Origin: Acidobacteriaceae bacterium
GTDB lineage: Bacteria; Acidobacteriota; Terriglobia; Terriglobales; Acidobacteriaceae
Direction of reading: 5' to 3'
Assembly (NCBI GenBank): GCA_003167305.1
Contig: PMTP01000116.1
Location: 6,626 to 12,484, forward strand
Length of the DNA: 5,859 bases
Below the pieces are notes generated by a model. That model was given only the letters and a program-made list of their open reading frames with translations, was not told where the DNA came from and searched no databases. The translations under genes were made by a program, and so were the position numbers. This document shows, in pieces, positions 5,054 through 5,859 of the stretch. The stretch's first letter is position 1. Each line of letters opens with the position of its first letter.

Positions 5054-5859
5054 TTGAGCGACCGTTTCCTGTTTACCTCTGAATCCGTGACCGAAGGCCA
5101 TCCCGACAAGATTGCCGACCAGGTCTCCGACGCCATCCTCGACGCCTGCCTGGAGCAGGACCCCTACAGCCGCGTAGCCGCCGAGACCCTCACAGCCACC
5201 GGCCTGGTGGTCATCGCCGGCGAAATCACCACCAAAGCCTACGTCGATTTCCAAAGCCTGGTGCGCGGCGTCGTCGCCTCCATCGGCTACGACAACGCCC
5301 TCTACGGCTTTGACTCCAACACCTGCGCCGTCATCTCGACCATCAACAAGCAGTCGGGCGACATTGCCCAGGGCGTGGACACCGGCGGCGCCGGGGACCA
5401 GGGCATGATGTTCGGCTACGCCTCGAATGAAACCCCCGAGCTGATGCCGGCGCCCATCTCGCTGGCTCACAAGCTTTGCCGCCAGTTGACAGCCGTGCGA
5501 AAGTCCGGCAAGCTGCCTTACCTGCGCCCCGACGGCAAGAGCCAAGTGACGGTTGAATATGATGAGAACGGCAAGCCAGCCCGTATCGACGCCGTGGTCA
5601 TCAGCAGCCAGCACTCCGAGAGCGTCACCAATGAGGAGCTGCACGCCGACATCCTCAAGTACGTCATCCAGGCCGTGCTGCCTGCCGCGTGGCTCGACGA
5701 GCACACCAAGTACCACATCAACCCCACGGGCCGCTTCGTCATCGGCGGACCGATGGGCGACACCGGCCTCACCGGCCGCAAGATCATCGTGGACACCTAC
5801 GGCGGCGCGGGCCGTCACGGCGGCGGCGCTTTTTCGGGGAAAGACCCGACGAAGGTGGA
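5054..5859 (+). CDS. metK: S-adenosylmethionine synthase (methionine adenosyltransferase), 3' end cut by window
   Basis: The first 268 codons plus two bases are present, of about 390 expected. The cytoplasmic enzyme makes S-adenosylmethionine from methionine and ATP, releasing phosphate and pyrophosphate, and works as a tetramer. The N-terminus reads (M)[18 protein letters not shown], with the catalytic His16 and metal-binding Asp18 of the GHPDK motif. The first family signature, [12 protein letters not shown], ends at Ala123 and includes Asp115. The second signature, GGGAFSGKD, is at 256-264, with Lys263 in the phosphate-binding loop. Reading continues in frame to the window edge with no stop or frameshift. 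The start is TTG, chosen because the N-terminal motif, the upstream in-frame stop and the ribosome site leave no other option. The gene follows a long structured non-coding region. Because metK is usually essential and often feedback-regulated through SAM, that leader is of interest. The ahcY or other methyl-cycle genes often found near metK are not in view. Confidence 0.96.
   Translation, partial: MSDRFLFTSESVTEGHPDKIADQVSDAILDACLEQDPYSRVAAETLTATGLVVIAGEITTKAYVDFQSLVRGVVASIGYDNALYGFDSNTCAVISTINKQSGDIAQGVDTGGAGDQGMMFGYASNETPELMPAPISLAHKLCRQLTAVRKSGKLPYLRPDGKSQVTVEYDENGKPARIDAVVISSQHSESVTNEELHADILKYVIQAVLPAAWLDEHTKYHINPTGRFVIGGPMGDTGLTGRKIIVDTYGGAGRHGGGAFSGKDPTKV

Noticed and set aside
4814..5818. 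Long 334-codon open frame on the minus strand across metK and its leader
   Set aside because: It is antisense to an unmistakable metK. Its translation is low-complexity and rich in Val, Gly, Ala and Asp, the typical mirror of a GC-rich gene. Its 3' third runs through the non-coding structured region.

Overview
This GC-rich window (roughly 60% by eye) looks like ordinary chromosome from a member of the Acidobacteriota. That assignment is an inference. It rests mainly on the small RodZ-type helix-turn-helix membrane protein, whose N-terminus resembles acidobacterial homologues as I remember them, and on the high-GC codon use. I see no phage, transposon, plasmid or CRISPR signature and no tRNA or rRNA.

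Layout from left to right: (1) 25-1398 (+), a complete group II PLP-dependent decarboxylase of unknown substrate. (2) 1399-1517, a spacer dominated by a roughly 73-nt imperfect palindrome. (3) 1518-2669 (+), a complete galactokinase, galK. (4) 2670-2834, a convergent gap holding a 14-position dyad that probably acts as a terminator on both strands. (5) 2835-3938 (-), a complete MacB/FtsX-type ABC transporter permease with no ATPase gene beside it. (6) 3939-4180, a divergent promoter region with one good sigma70-like promoter reading right. (7) 4181-4699 (+), the helix-turn-helix, single-membrane-span RodZ-like protein, followed at once by a hairpin terminator. (8) 4746-5053, a non-coding stretch that can fold into a long rod-shaped RNA. 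(9) 5054-5859 (+), the first two thirds of metK (S-adenosylmethionine synthase), cut by the window edge and starting with TTG behind a strong Shine-Dalgarno site.

The genes do not form one pathway. GalK is the first enzyme of the Leloir pathway, MetK makes SAM, the permease would act with an ATPase encoded elsewhere, and the RodZ-like protein suggests a link to the envelope or cell shape. Each gene seems to be its own transcription unit, since structured or terminator-like spacers separate them.

The best candidate for something undescribed is the non-coding segment before metK (about 4834-4998). It can form an interrupted long-range helix closing a large bubble, with a small hairpin on the 3' side. 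This architecture recalls 6S RNA, but it could also be the 5' leader of metK. I could not match it to a known SAM riboswitch, and local hairpins compete with the long fold, so it remains a hypothesis.
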